From contig JBBPTG010000277.1 of the NCBI GenBank assembly GCA_038093975.1, forward strand, positions 1 to 30,145: a stretch of DNA of 30,145 bases, written 5' to 3'. Within the stretch, counting starts at the first letter, position 1. Every line of letters begins with the position of its first letter. The notes below the pieces were generated by a model, which worked only from the letters and a program-made list of their open reading frames with translations, did no database searches and had not been told where the DNA came from. This document shows, in pieces, positions 8,856 through 17,412 of this stretch. The position numbers were made by a program, and so were the translations under genes. This stretch comes from Chalciporus piperatus (lineage: Eukaryota > Basidiomycota > Agaricomycetes > Boletales > Boletaceae).

Positions 8856-11354
8856 ATGCTACTACCTCCCCCATTTCCTTCTCCACACAACCAACCCTCC
8901 TTCCCCGCTCTTTACCTATACCCGCTAAATGACACCTTCGTTCCAAAACATATCGCCCTTGTAACAGGTCAACGCGTCAAGATTGGGCGGCAAACCAAAG
9001 CCAGGGAGGAGGGTGCAAAGGTCCGTCTTCTCATCCCTTGTCTTCTCTGTCGTCGCTCCTACTATTTCTTTTCACAGATATTCATCAAAGATGTCAAGAG
9101 CTCCAATGGCACTTTCATCAACAGCGAACGTCTTAGTCCAGAAGGCGTCGAGTCGGAGCCTTTCGAGCTAAAAAACGAGGACATCATGGTATGTCCACTC
9201 ACACACGAACCTTCATACTCGTTCACCCTCCCTTAGGAATTCGGTATCGACATCATCGGCGAAGATAACCGAACGACCATTCACCACAAGGTCGCCGCCC
9301 GTGTCATGTGTATATTTTCCGAAGAAGATCCCCAGGTCACCGCTCGTGTAGAGCAAATGCACAATAACCAAAGCCTCGTCGGTGCCCCTGCGCAACAACC
9401 CACCTCAAGCAACGCTTCGCAGTTCTCGTTCGCCCAAGGTCAGGCCATGCCGCCCTCTCAACGTCGACCGTGTGACCGACCTTGCAATCGCAAGCTCTTG
9501 GGGGGATGGACGGGATGGGCGGCAGCATGCGACCGCTGGGGAAAAGCGGGCTTCGACCACATCTTGAGCCGCCTGCAAGGTGAACTCCAGAAAAGTCGGG
9601 ACACCGGCTCTGAGCTGCATTCATTAACGACGGCGATGAACGACATTCACCACACGCTCGGCGGTGCTCTAGTACGTTTCCTCATTCATCCCTCGTCCTC
9701 CCATTGACGACATACCTCACAGCCACAAAACCTTCCCCATTTCCCTCCCAATCTACCCCCTGTTCGTCCGCCCCAACCACCACCACCACCACCACCACCA
9801 AGTGAACCATCTCAACCCTCAGAGCGCGGATCTCTGCCACCATCCGCCCTCAGCGAGCTTCGCAACCAACTTCACGAAACACAAGCTTCGTTGGCGAGCC
9901 ATGTCAGCAAGGTACGGTCGCTCGAGGACATGCTCGCTGAGCACGAGGCCATCAAAGCGGAGGTTGCATCACTTCGCGAATTCATGGACGAGCGCAAACG
10001 TGAACTCGAACTGTCCCGTCGCTCGGGATCCCCACTGCGCCACCATGACATTCAACACCACTGCGCCACCATGACATTCAACACCACGACGGTTTGCAGG
10101 ACCAATATCACATCGACGACGACGACGCTTCCAGCATCCACACTATCGTCCCAGAAGGATTGGAGCGAGTCGAAGAGGAAGACGAGGACCAATTGGTTTG
10201 CAAGGAGGAGGAGGAGGAGGATCGTCGACGTTGTCGAGACGAGCTCGGGCGCCCGCGCACTCCCGAACCAACCGGCATGGGCATGGTGGAGGACGACGAA
10301 GAGTCTCCGCCTACCAAGGACCGACATCGGTCCTTGTCCCCGTTGCACCAATCTCACGACGTCGCTTCTGCGGCCCTCAACGAACTCATGGATCGTTTGT
10401 CTCTACTCAGCGGACGGATAGACACGGCGGTGGAATTCAACAACTCACTCCAGGCGCAACACACGGCCGCGCAGACAACGATCTCGCAACTGCAATCGAA
10501 GATAGCGGCCCTAGAAGAACTCGTACAATCTACTCAGGCCCAGCTACAACAACAAAACTTGGCGCAAGAAGCGGCGCATGCCGAAACCCTCAAAGCGGTG
10601 CGCGAGCCTCGTGACAACGAACGCGAACAACTGATGTCGATGCTGAATGAATGGAAGAAGAACATTGAGGGTCAGTGGAGCGCTGTTCAGGAAGAGTGGT
10701 CGCAGGAGCGCGAGAGGCTTAACAAGGCTAGGGAGGAATGGGAAAGCAAGACAAGGACACTCGAGCTGGGCTTGGAGGCCAGGTTCAGTGCGGGGATGGC
10801 TTCGCTTACTGCCATGCAACGGCACGATCGATTTTCGAACGGAGACATCAAGATCAAAGGGGATGGGGGCCTGGTGACGCCACCAAGTCCGGTTAGCGTC
10901 GTTTCGACTTCCAGTCGGAAATCACGCCGTCGACGTGCTAGTTCCTCTCGGAGTCGTTCAAGATCGAGGGAGCTATCAATGGCGACCACAACATCAACAA
11001 CGACCTGGTTCGCGGCGCGTTTCGGATTCGTACCGGCGATCTCGATCGCCTTCGCCTTCGATAGCGGAGAGCGACCCAGAGGTTCTCGAACTCGGCACCC
11101 AATATCCATTTACACCAGCCCTGTCTGTCAAAGATTTTCCAGAGCGCCCACCCCTCAATTCTTCGGTCGTACTGGCTTCGAAGGCGGATGCGCCGTCGCG
11201 CACGTCAGAGGCTGTCGGTGGTCTCCCAGTCTCGCAGCCATTGTTTCTGATCTCTCCTTTCTTGTAGTTCCACTTGAATATGATGACAGCCGTCGGCATA
11301 CTCATTGTGAGCATCGCGACGGCTGCGGTGCTATGGTGCGCGAAAGGGGATTAG
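8856..11354 (+). pseudogene. SLMAP/Far10-like FHA, coiled-coil, tail-anchored protein, decaying
   Basis: Exons 8856-9020, 9078-9188, 9237-9671 and 9723 onward can be recognised. The FHA part reads LYLYPLNDTFVPKHIAL, VKIGRQTK, then IFIKDVKSSNGTFINSERLS and EFGIDIIGEDNRTTIHHKVA, very like fungal STRIPAK subunits of the Far10/SLMAP type. Next come FDHILSRLQGELQKSRDTG, a Pro run, a coiled coil (about 9840-10800), an Arg/Ser-rich part and a C-terminal membrane segment (TAVGILIVSIATAAVLW, 11283-11333). Known relatives anchor a phosphatase/kinase complex to the nuclear envelope, ER or mitochondria. Lesions: the FHA strand with the Ser-x-x-His phosphopeptide contact is missing between VKIGRQTK and IFIKD. 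Two compensating shifts occur at about 9470-9560. A 26-bp tandem duplication (10033-10084) shifts the frame. Another shift lies between about 10960 and 11040. A TAG at 11265-11267 may instead end an intron (11214-11267). Probably a non-functional copy. Confidence 0.75.
10033..10084 (+). repeat. 26-bp tandem duplication that shifts the reading frame
   Basis: The unit starting CACTGCGCCACCATGACATT is present twice without change, at 10033-10058 and 10059-10084. 26 is not a multiple of 3. Upstream the frame encodes the coiled coil that starts after the Pro run. Downstream the protein-like frame is offset by 2. Taking the repeat as a single copy makes both sides one continuous frame, so this is the lesion itself. 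Confidence 0.93.
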
Positions 11355-11980
11355 GACAAAATATAGGATCATGCGGACGGTCTTGGGATTTGTTATGACC
11401 ATTTTTTCTTCTTGGTTCGATGTGGTTCTTCTTACTTTATTTGATCGCCTTCCGCGTTCAAGATGATGTTTTTTTTATTCGTTCATCTTTTCAAACTCTT
11501 CTTATCTCGGAGGAAAGGAGTGGAGTCTTTCACGGGATCATGATTCAACTCGAACAGACCTAAGTTAGTAAGAAACATTTCATTCACCTTGACTTCAAGT
11601 TCCATTTAGATGATAAATTTTTGGGAGGCGATTTATGTATGATATCAGGTTCCAATTACCACTAGCACCGAAGAATTACATTTACTGCTCATACGGAACT
11701 CACATTATCCACGTCCAATTGGGCTGCAGCGCCTGTTGAGTAGTAATGCATCCCTCGCATTGAACAATGAGTATTTAGGTCACGTGTTTTCTATTCCGAG
11801 TCCTTCACACTTCACACACGACACGATGTTTCTTGACGTATAGTTCCAACCACGGCGAAGAGGTAATCCGGTCGACCACAAGATGGGTCTTTGTGTTTTT
11901 TATTCCGGATTCCTGCGCCCCCCAGCCCTTTCCGAGGCTCCTCTCACCTTCCCATCCCGTTCGTTTTCGTCATCGGTTTT
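11355..11980. other. Intergenic region
   Basis: T-rich stretches follow the end of the FHA gene (11400-11500), consistent with a 3' end region. The rest holds no supported gene. The start of the next gene is the ATG at 11981, and the frame opening at 11833 reads as leader. No clear TATA box was seen. Confidence 0.5.
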
Positions 11981-14900
11981 ATGGCCCCGCCAACTCGCCG
12001 TTCTTCCAAGCACAGGAATCCTTCTCCAGAGCCCCAAGTAGTGGCTCGTCCAGCCCGTACAACGGCTGGAAAAGGCGGCCATGTCGCCCAACTGCAGAAG
12101 GTTGCTCTTGCCATGGAACGTCCGACCCAGCGATCCGAGCGCCTCCTCGACAACGAACCTGTCAATCAGATGGCTCCAACTCCTCACCGCCGCAGGAGGA
12201 AGAAGACCGGGAAAGAGAAGGCCGGTCCTATGGTACCAGGTTACTTGATCACTCACTCACAATCTTACAGGCTCCCCCTTCCCAGATGGAAGACATTGTC
12301 GAGGCTGATCCCTTCGGTTCAGACACACGGCCAATTGCGCCATCAGGTCCGCAGGGTCGTTTTGGCTTACAGCCTCATGCACCCCCGCAACCCAAGTTTG
12401 TCGGGAAGCAGACTCTAGAGGATTATGAAAGGGATCGCCCCAAGAACGATCCAGTGGCAACAAGCACTCGATCTTCCGGCCAACGTAACGATAACACGGT
12501 TTGTGATCACTCGATTTACGGTTCTCATCTCACTCTATCCTAACTCTTCAGTCGTCCCCTCGCAACAAGCGGCCCACTGCGATGGACCTCATTGACACTG
12601 TCACGCAGAGCGAAGACAGTGAAATGGACGTTGACGACAATCAGAATATGAACGAAGACAAACACATGGTGGCTAGTGTTTGTGCTTTCGACGATGACTT
12701 ACTCGATTTCGACGAGGATCAAGGTATGTACCTGCTCGTTTTTTTCTCGATTGGCTTACTACCCTCTCAAAGGTCAAGATCGCTACCAACCCTCAGATGG
12801 AGAAGATCAAGATGCAGAGAGGGATAGCCGGTCAGACAGGGCCGCATTTGTTGAAGACCAAGAGTCGGAGGACAACAACGACACTGCGGAGGATGATGAT
12901 AAAACCATGCAGTCGGATCCAGAACAGCCTCCCATCCGTCAGCCTCCCATCCGTCAGCCTCCCGTCCTTCAACCTGCCGTTCATCAACCTTCCATTCGTC
13001 AGCCTCCCGCCCCACAGCCTCCCGCCCGTCAACAACGTGGTTCTCATGCTCGAGATGATCAAGTACAGCAACCTGTCCAACCGCGCCATGTCTCGAATTC
13101 CAAGCGGCCCCGCCAGAACACCCTGCCATCGCCACCCCTCTCTCGATCCAATTCTAATCGGGATAGCGAAAAACAGCCCCGGATTTCTGTACGTCGCGGC
13201 GATGAGCGTGTAAGTTGTCTCGTACACAACACACTCACGCTAAAGCTGTTCTAGGCTGACGTCAACTACGATCTACTGGATCGTCACCACTTGACGAATC
13301 GTCGCCCAAGATCCCCCGATCTTGAATTTCTCGCCAGTGTTCGTGACGGCGCAACTCTTGCAGACACTCGTGGCTCGAAGCGACGTCGGGCTGGCTCCAG
13401 AAAAGAGCGAGAAATCCCTCCTCCCCCGCAAGAGCATGTGGTCGCTGTCCCCCAACCGAATCAAGAAGCTATTGTGAGGTATGACGAGGCCCCCACAGCA
13501 CCAGCAGCACCGGCCGCACCGGCCGCTGCTGCTGCTGCTCCCGTTGCTGCTGCTCCCGCTCCCGTTGCTGCTGCTCCCACTCCCGTTGCTGCTGCTCCCG
13601 TTCCCGTTGCTGCTGCTCCCGTTCCCGTTGCTGCTGCTCCCGTTCCCATTGCTCCCGCTCCCGTTGCTGCTGCTCCCACTCCCGTTGCTGCTGCTCCCGT
13701 TCCCGTTGCTGCTGCTCCCGTTCCCGTTGCTGCTGCTCCCGTTCCCGTTGCTGCTGCTCCCGTTGCTGCCGTTCCTGCTCCCGCTGCCGGTTCAACCACC
13801 GTCCGCAGTCGTGGGAGATATTCCAAGAATCCCAAGAATACCGTGGAGGCCAAACCGTGGCACCTCAGCTACTATCCACCACTCTGGAACCAGCTCCTGG
13901 AGACTGCGAAAGCAGAGATGCGTCGGGACTTATTTCGCAGACACCCATTCCTGCCTGAGAAAAGGTTTGCTGTAGATGTCTCAGGGGTATGTTACGAGGT
14001 CCTCTTAGGTCTCATCGCACGCTATGATCAAGCTGAACGACCGGTCGAGGAAGGTATGTCAGGACCATGGTTCCCTCTCTCCCTCACTTAACATGATGTC
14101 CCAGGTTTCGAGAACAACAAGCGAGATATGGCTAGTCTGGTAAAAAAAACATTATTCGTATTTAATGGAACTAAACCATTCCCAGCTTTACGATGATGTA
14201 GGAACATTTCGCAGTGTAATCAAGTCAATTGCCCGGGAAGCTGTTCCTTCCGGCTACGCGCTTTGTGCCCCTTCCGCTTCTTCTCGTGAAGCTCGCCTCA
14301 AAACGATCAAGGCCAAAGCTGGCGATCTCTTGTCCAGTTCGGAGTATCTACACGGGGAATGTGATGCGCACGTAAGTCATTCACGCGTATCTATTATTCC
14401 CGACGGACGTGATGCTTTCGTAGGGGCGAAGGACACACTTCAGCCACCCCGTTCTCAAGCAAATCTGCCTCAGCGTATTTTACCGCACTTCGCCAAAGTC
14501 CAAGTCTCTTCGAATGTTCCCGGAGTTTCAAATATCCATCCCCAAGAAGGCCCTCGCATTGATAGCGGCCATAGTGAGTGCCGTTTATGTCCGTTGATCG
14601 AATTTCATGGGATACGATTTTTTACAGGTTCATTCTATCTTAGTCGTGTATAGGACCCACGGCACTGATACCAACCCGAATTTGAATGCGAAGGAACTGG
14701 AAGTTTCCTACAAGAAGCTCCTCGGCAACATCACTGTGATTATGCAACATAGCTCCAAATCCCGCCGACTCGAAAGGACACTCGTTAGTTGGGCCGCCGA
14801 AGGAATGTAAGTACCAATACATTGGGTTTCGAGTTGTCCGTCATCTAATGTATCGAGCAGGGAGGGTTTTCAGGGCAGTGATGCAGAGGCTGATGGTGTG

Positions 14901-14999
14901 GATGGCGAGTTCGGCATGGACCTCTCCTCAGAGTATGATTCGGAAAACAATGAGCCCGACTACGATTCAGACAACAGCGATGAGCGCGAGGACGAGTAG
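11981..14999 (+). CDS. DUF6532-domain protein, ten exons
   Basis: The exons are 11981-12232, 12271-12498, 12552-12723, 12773-13209, 13255-14053, 14105-14139, 14186-14371, 14424-14573, 14628-14806 and 14861-14999. The introns are 38-54 bp and all phases agree, giving about 858 residues. The start MAPPTRRSSKHRNPSPEP is followed by a long disordered region: acidic patches, a QPPIRQ-type repeat (12930-13030) and an Ala/Pro/Val array (13510-13790). The conserved domain begins at about 13850 (KPWHLSYYPPLWNQLLETAK) and includes GTFRSVIKSIAREAVPSGYA, RTHFSHPVLKQICLSVFY and ISIPKKALALIAAIVHSIL, the pattern I know as DUF6532 of Agaricomycetes. The tail is acidic (Asp/Glu/Ser). The family's function is unknown, and it is frequent in repeat-rich regions. 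The very short first intron (38 bp) is the least certain junction. Confidence 0.82.
13510..13790 (+). repeat. Ala/Pro/Val-coding tandem repeat inside the DUF6532 gene
   Basis: A low-complexity array built from CCCGTTGCTGCTGCT and CCCGTTCC-type words encodes (PVAAAPVPVAAA)n. The reverse strand is open in two frames (Gln/Arg/Glu-rich and Ala/Thr/Gly-rich) purely because of the repeat. Those frames are not genes. The array is likely to vary in length between strains. Confidence 0.9.
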
Positions 15000-15214
15000 A
15001 TAGCTACAGTAGTACCAGTATCATACTTGACACGACTTGACACGACCTGCAATTCACAGTTTATCATAGATTCACACTGCGCGACAGGGTCCACAGGGCT
15101 GAATACCAGGTATAGTCGACACAGCTCCGACAAGCACGGCAGAGGTGCAGACGACACGCGATATGCAGGGGACTACAGTGCTACGAAGAACATACAGGTC
15201 GACTTGACCTGTAT

Positions 15215-15390
15215 GACCTGTATGGTTCCCACAGTCAACTTAATCTGTACAGTGCCCACAGCTTACTTAATCTGTACAGCACTGTGACATGCCTGCACAG
15301 AGGGGGACCTTTCTGTGATGCTGTGGCAGGTGTAATGTGCCATACAGGAAGCCACAGCACTACACAGCTTAGGGATGATTTGCTGATGGA
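15215..15390 (-). repeat. Dispersed repeat, copy 2
   Basis: Inverted relative to copy 1 at 1216-1350. The strongest match is around AGAGGGGGACCTTTCTGTGA (15299-15318) and ends with GATTTGCTGATGGA. At 15215-15285 it carries the word TTAATCTGTACAG twice and CCTGTATG-type words. The frame here (TERSPSVQ core) resembles that of copy 1, but no start or splice structure supports a gene. From 15000 to 15214 I see nothing else. Confidence 0.65.
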
Positions 15391-15399
15391 GGATGGGAG

Positions 15400-16089
15400 T
15401 TGGGTAATGAGAGGGGAGAAAGGAAACCTGGAGGCGGTCAGAGACGACGAGGTCGTGGTGGACGAAACCACAGGAGAGAGGCTGAAGAAGACACACCGCG
15501 GCTCGCTCACCACGACGAGAGGCGAATGGGAGAAGCTACCGAGTACGACGGTGGAGACTGGGACATGGCGATTGATGAGTACGAGGGCGAAGACGACTCG
15601 GCGAGGACCGTTAGCCCTGGCCGTGCGAGCACCTCGCACCAGCCATCCGCTTCGAGGACCAACAATTCCATTAGTAAAGGCAGCCGGCCGGCTACTTCGA
15701 CTCAGTCGGCGAACAACCTCACCTCGGCAATTACCGCCGGCTCTACCCAAACCTTCGACATTGCTCCTCATACTCCATCTATCCACTCTTCAATGTCGCA
15801 TGACACTCTGTCCGAGTTCGGCGACTTAGCCCAGTTCCTCAGTGGAGCTCCTGAGCCCACTATCCTCCCTTCACCTGTACCTGGTGACTCCTTCATCGAA
15901 GACTCGGCGCCGTTGGTCACAGCCGAAGATCTCGGATTAGACGCGACCGAGAATACTGTTGGCCACGACGCCCCAGCTACCGGCACAGATGATGCCGTTG
16001 ATGTCGGATCGTTCGAGCTCGTCGACTTCGGCACGGAAGGACTGGCCCAAAATGGAGGTGCAGGAGACGTCGAGAACGCTATCAACTGA
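15400..16089 (+). CDS. Acidic low-complexity protein next to an LTR, unidentified
   Basis: A single open frame of 229 residues starts MGNERGERKPGGGQRRRGRG and becomes acidic and Ser/Thr-rich (EYDGGDWDMAIDEYEGED, later FGDLAQFLSGAPEPTILPSP). Its stop is 30 bp before an LTR, and a purine-rich tract lies in between, so it may be the last ORF of a retroelement rather than a host gene. The first 50 residues are of unlike composition. A different frame over 15370-15530 (DDEVVVDETTGERLKKTHRG) looks just as protein-like, so a frameshift near 15520 is possible. No domain is recognised. Confidence 0.45.
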   Translation: MGNERGERKPGGGQRRRGRGGRNHRREAEEDTPRLAHHDERRMGEATEYDGGDWDMAIDEYEGEDDSARTVSPGRASTSHQPSASRTNNSISKGSRPATSTQSANNLTSAITAGSTQTFDIAPHTPSIHSSMSHDTLSEFGDLAQFLSGAPEPTILPSPVPGDSFIEDSAPLVTAEDLGLDATENTVGHDAPATGTDDAVDVGSFELVDFGTEGLAQNGGAGDVENAIN

Positions 16090-16097
16090 GCGAGCGA

Positions 16098-16119
16098 GGG
16101 AGCTCGCTGGAGGGGGGGA
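16098..16119 (+). promoter_or_regulatory. Polypurine tract before the LTR
   Basis: GGAGGGGGGGA directly precedes the TGTAAC end of the LTR. A polypurine tract in this place primes plus-strand DNA synthesis and marks the LTR that follows as the 3' LTR of an element lying to its left. Confidence 0.6.
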
Positions 16120-16323
16120 TGTAACGGTTGGGAGTCACGCGGCCGCCCGAGTCTTAGCTGTCAGCTTACGAGGTCTTATTTTACTCATCACATCTACTCG
16201 TCGTATATAAGGACCCGCCTGTAACTTCTTCTCCTCAGTCAATCCAGTAGGACTTACACCCGTCTGTTCTCTTGTTTGATTCTTCGTGGGACTTCATTAC
16301 TGCTTCGGTAGTCTGAGGTTACA
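16120..16323 (+). repeat. LTR copy 1 (204 bp), a 3' LTR
   Basis: It begins TGTAACGG and ends GGTTACA, with inverted ends TGTAAC/GTTACA, and has the same length as LTR copy 2 at 24438-24641. The two share long identical runs such as GATTCTTCGTGGGACTTCAT and TACTGCTTCGGTAGTCTGA, while their first halves have drifted. A TATA-like GTATATAAGG lies at about 16203-16212. The flanking 5 bases differ on the two sides (left ..GGGGA, right CCTAG), as expected of an element end and not of a simple solo LTR. It lies in the first intron of a MYND gene. Confidence 0.88.
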
Positions 16324-16640
16324 CCTAGGTAGGTCCAGGCACCAAACATACCAATGTACAAACCGAGCAATTTGCTCTGATTCTCTGAGGTGATTGCACG
16401 ATAAAACCCGTAATCTTCACAGGTCTGCCGGTCCTCAGGAAACACGTTGTCGTGAACTGCTAACGCAAGGTAGTCGGCGGTGGTGATGGGACGGCGTGGT
16501 TTGCAGTCGAATATATGACGAATCCAATCATCCTTCTGACATTCTGTTGAGCAGTAGAAGACTTTTTGACAGCCGGTACAACGCTTGAGGTTTTCGTTAT
16601 TGTCTGGGTGGCCCTTACACGTGTGGCATGTCCGGGCCAT
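16324..16640 (-). pseudogene. MYND-finger protein, 5' part only, cut by an LTR
   Basis: The start MARTCHTCKGHPDNNENL leads into a full MYND zinc finger: CHTC, CTGC, YCSTEC and HIFDC carry the usual Cys/His ligands. It continues with RPITTADYLALAV, QTCEDYGFYRA and KLLGLYIG, a string I associate with a large family of Agaricomycete MYND proteins of unknown function. A good donor, GTATGT, follows at 16351, and the intron runs only about 27 bases before the LTR begins at 16323. The downstream exons are not on the other side of the LTR. MYND fingers generally bind proline-rich partners. This copy is truncated. Confidence 0.8.
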
Positions 16641-16920
16641 GGCGATGGATGCGATGGATGGGAAGACTACGATGGCATTGGCGCCCAAGTAACTCAATCT
16701 GTGAAAGTGGATCCGGGCCCTGCGTCCGAGTCGACCAAGTTGGCAATTGCAACTTTTCTCGATCGAGGATATCAATTGACAACTTGGCAAGAATATCCTC
16801 GCCGCTGCAATTGTAAACCAGGCTGGGTTGAAGTGGGTACGTGTTGCGCATCATGCGCCGATATTTTGGATCTTGAAGTTCCCCCACGAAAGAAAGCGAT
16901 GTAATGCAGAAGAGCGACTA
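16641..16920. other. Region between the MYND start and the relic paralogue
   Basis: It should contain the MYND promoter on the minus strand. No TATA box is evident. Open frames on both strands lack features of genes. Confidence 0.3.
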
Positions 16921-17330
16921 CTGACCAATCGTCCGTTCCCTCTTTCCCCAATGAACGAGGGTATATGACTTTCAGATGGGGGGCGACACTTATGCAGTAG
17001 TCAGGGATTGGCCGAACAAGGGACATTGATCACCATCGCGCGATTGCTCTGTGGATTCAAGATTGAGAAGGCGTTGGATGACAAAGGCAGAGAGATTCCG
17101 GTGAACACCCGACCATACGTGGGTTGTCTCATTCTAGGACTCGTCTGTAAGTATAGATGCTCATACCTTGCAGTAACGGACTGGACATGCGGCCCACCCC
17201 GTTCAAATGCCGAATTGCACCTGGTAATGCTGACATCCGAGCCAGATCGAGCATCAAGAATTTCCTCTAGGCAGTGCGTTTGTAGTGCGTTTGTAGTGCG
17301 TCATGTATTTTTAAACATACATACAACATA
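16921..17330 (+). pseudogene. Decayed paralogue of the gene at 23592-24437
   Basis: DNA similarity to the reverse complement of 24070-24340 is clear: CCCAATGAACGAGGGTATA, GATTGGCCGAACAAGGG, AAGATTGAGAAGGCGTTGGA, GACAAAGGCAGAGAGATT, then TTCAAATGCCGAATT and ACATCCGAGCCA. The readable piece is KIEKALDDKGREIPVN, but the upstream match is in other frames with stops, so it is dead. An intron position (GTAAGTAT near 17150 to TTGCAG) is kept at the same place as in the other copy. Function unknown. A short tandem word (AGTGCGTTTGT) follows at 17272-17300. Confidence 0.7.
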
Positions 17331-17412
17331 AACCAAGAGGGTAAGCCACGGGCATCAAATATAAGCGACACGGAAAACAGCAGGGTGATGCGAAGTCGAA
17401 GAGAGACGGGAG

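Noticed and set aside
3577..8900. Terminal inverted repeats of the Plavaka element
   Set aside because: I looked for CACTA/CACTG-like inverted ends around the gene pair and found no convincing match by eye. A self-alignment of 2.4-9.0 kb would decide it.
10094..11398. An independent gene starting at 10094
   Set aside because: Its sequence continues the coiled coil of the FHA gene once the 26-bp duplication is recognised. A secondary short transcript remains possible but unproven.
13461..13853. Antisense Ala/Thr/Gly-rich and Gln/Arg/Glu-rich ORFs
   Set aside because: They are mirror images of the Ala/Pro/Val repeat in the DUF6532 gene.
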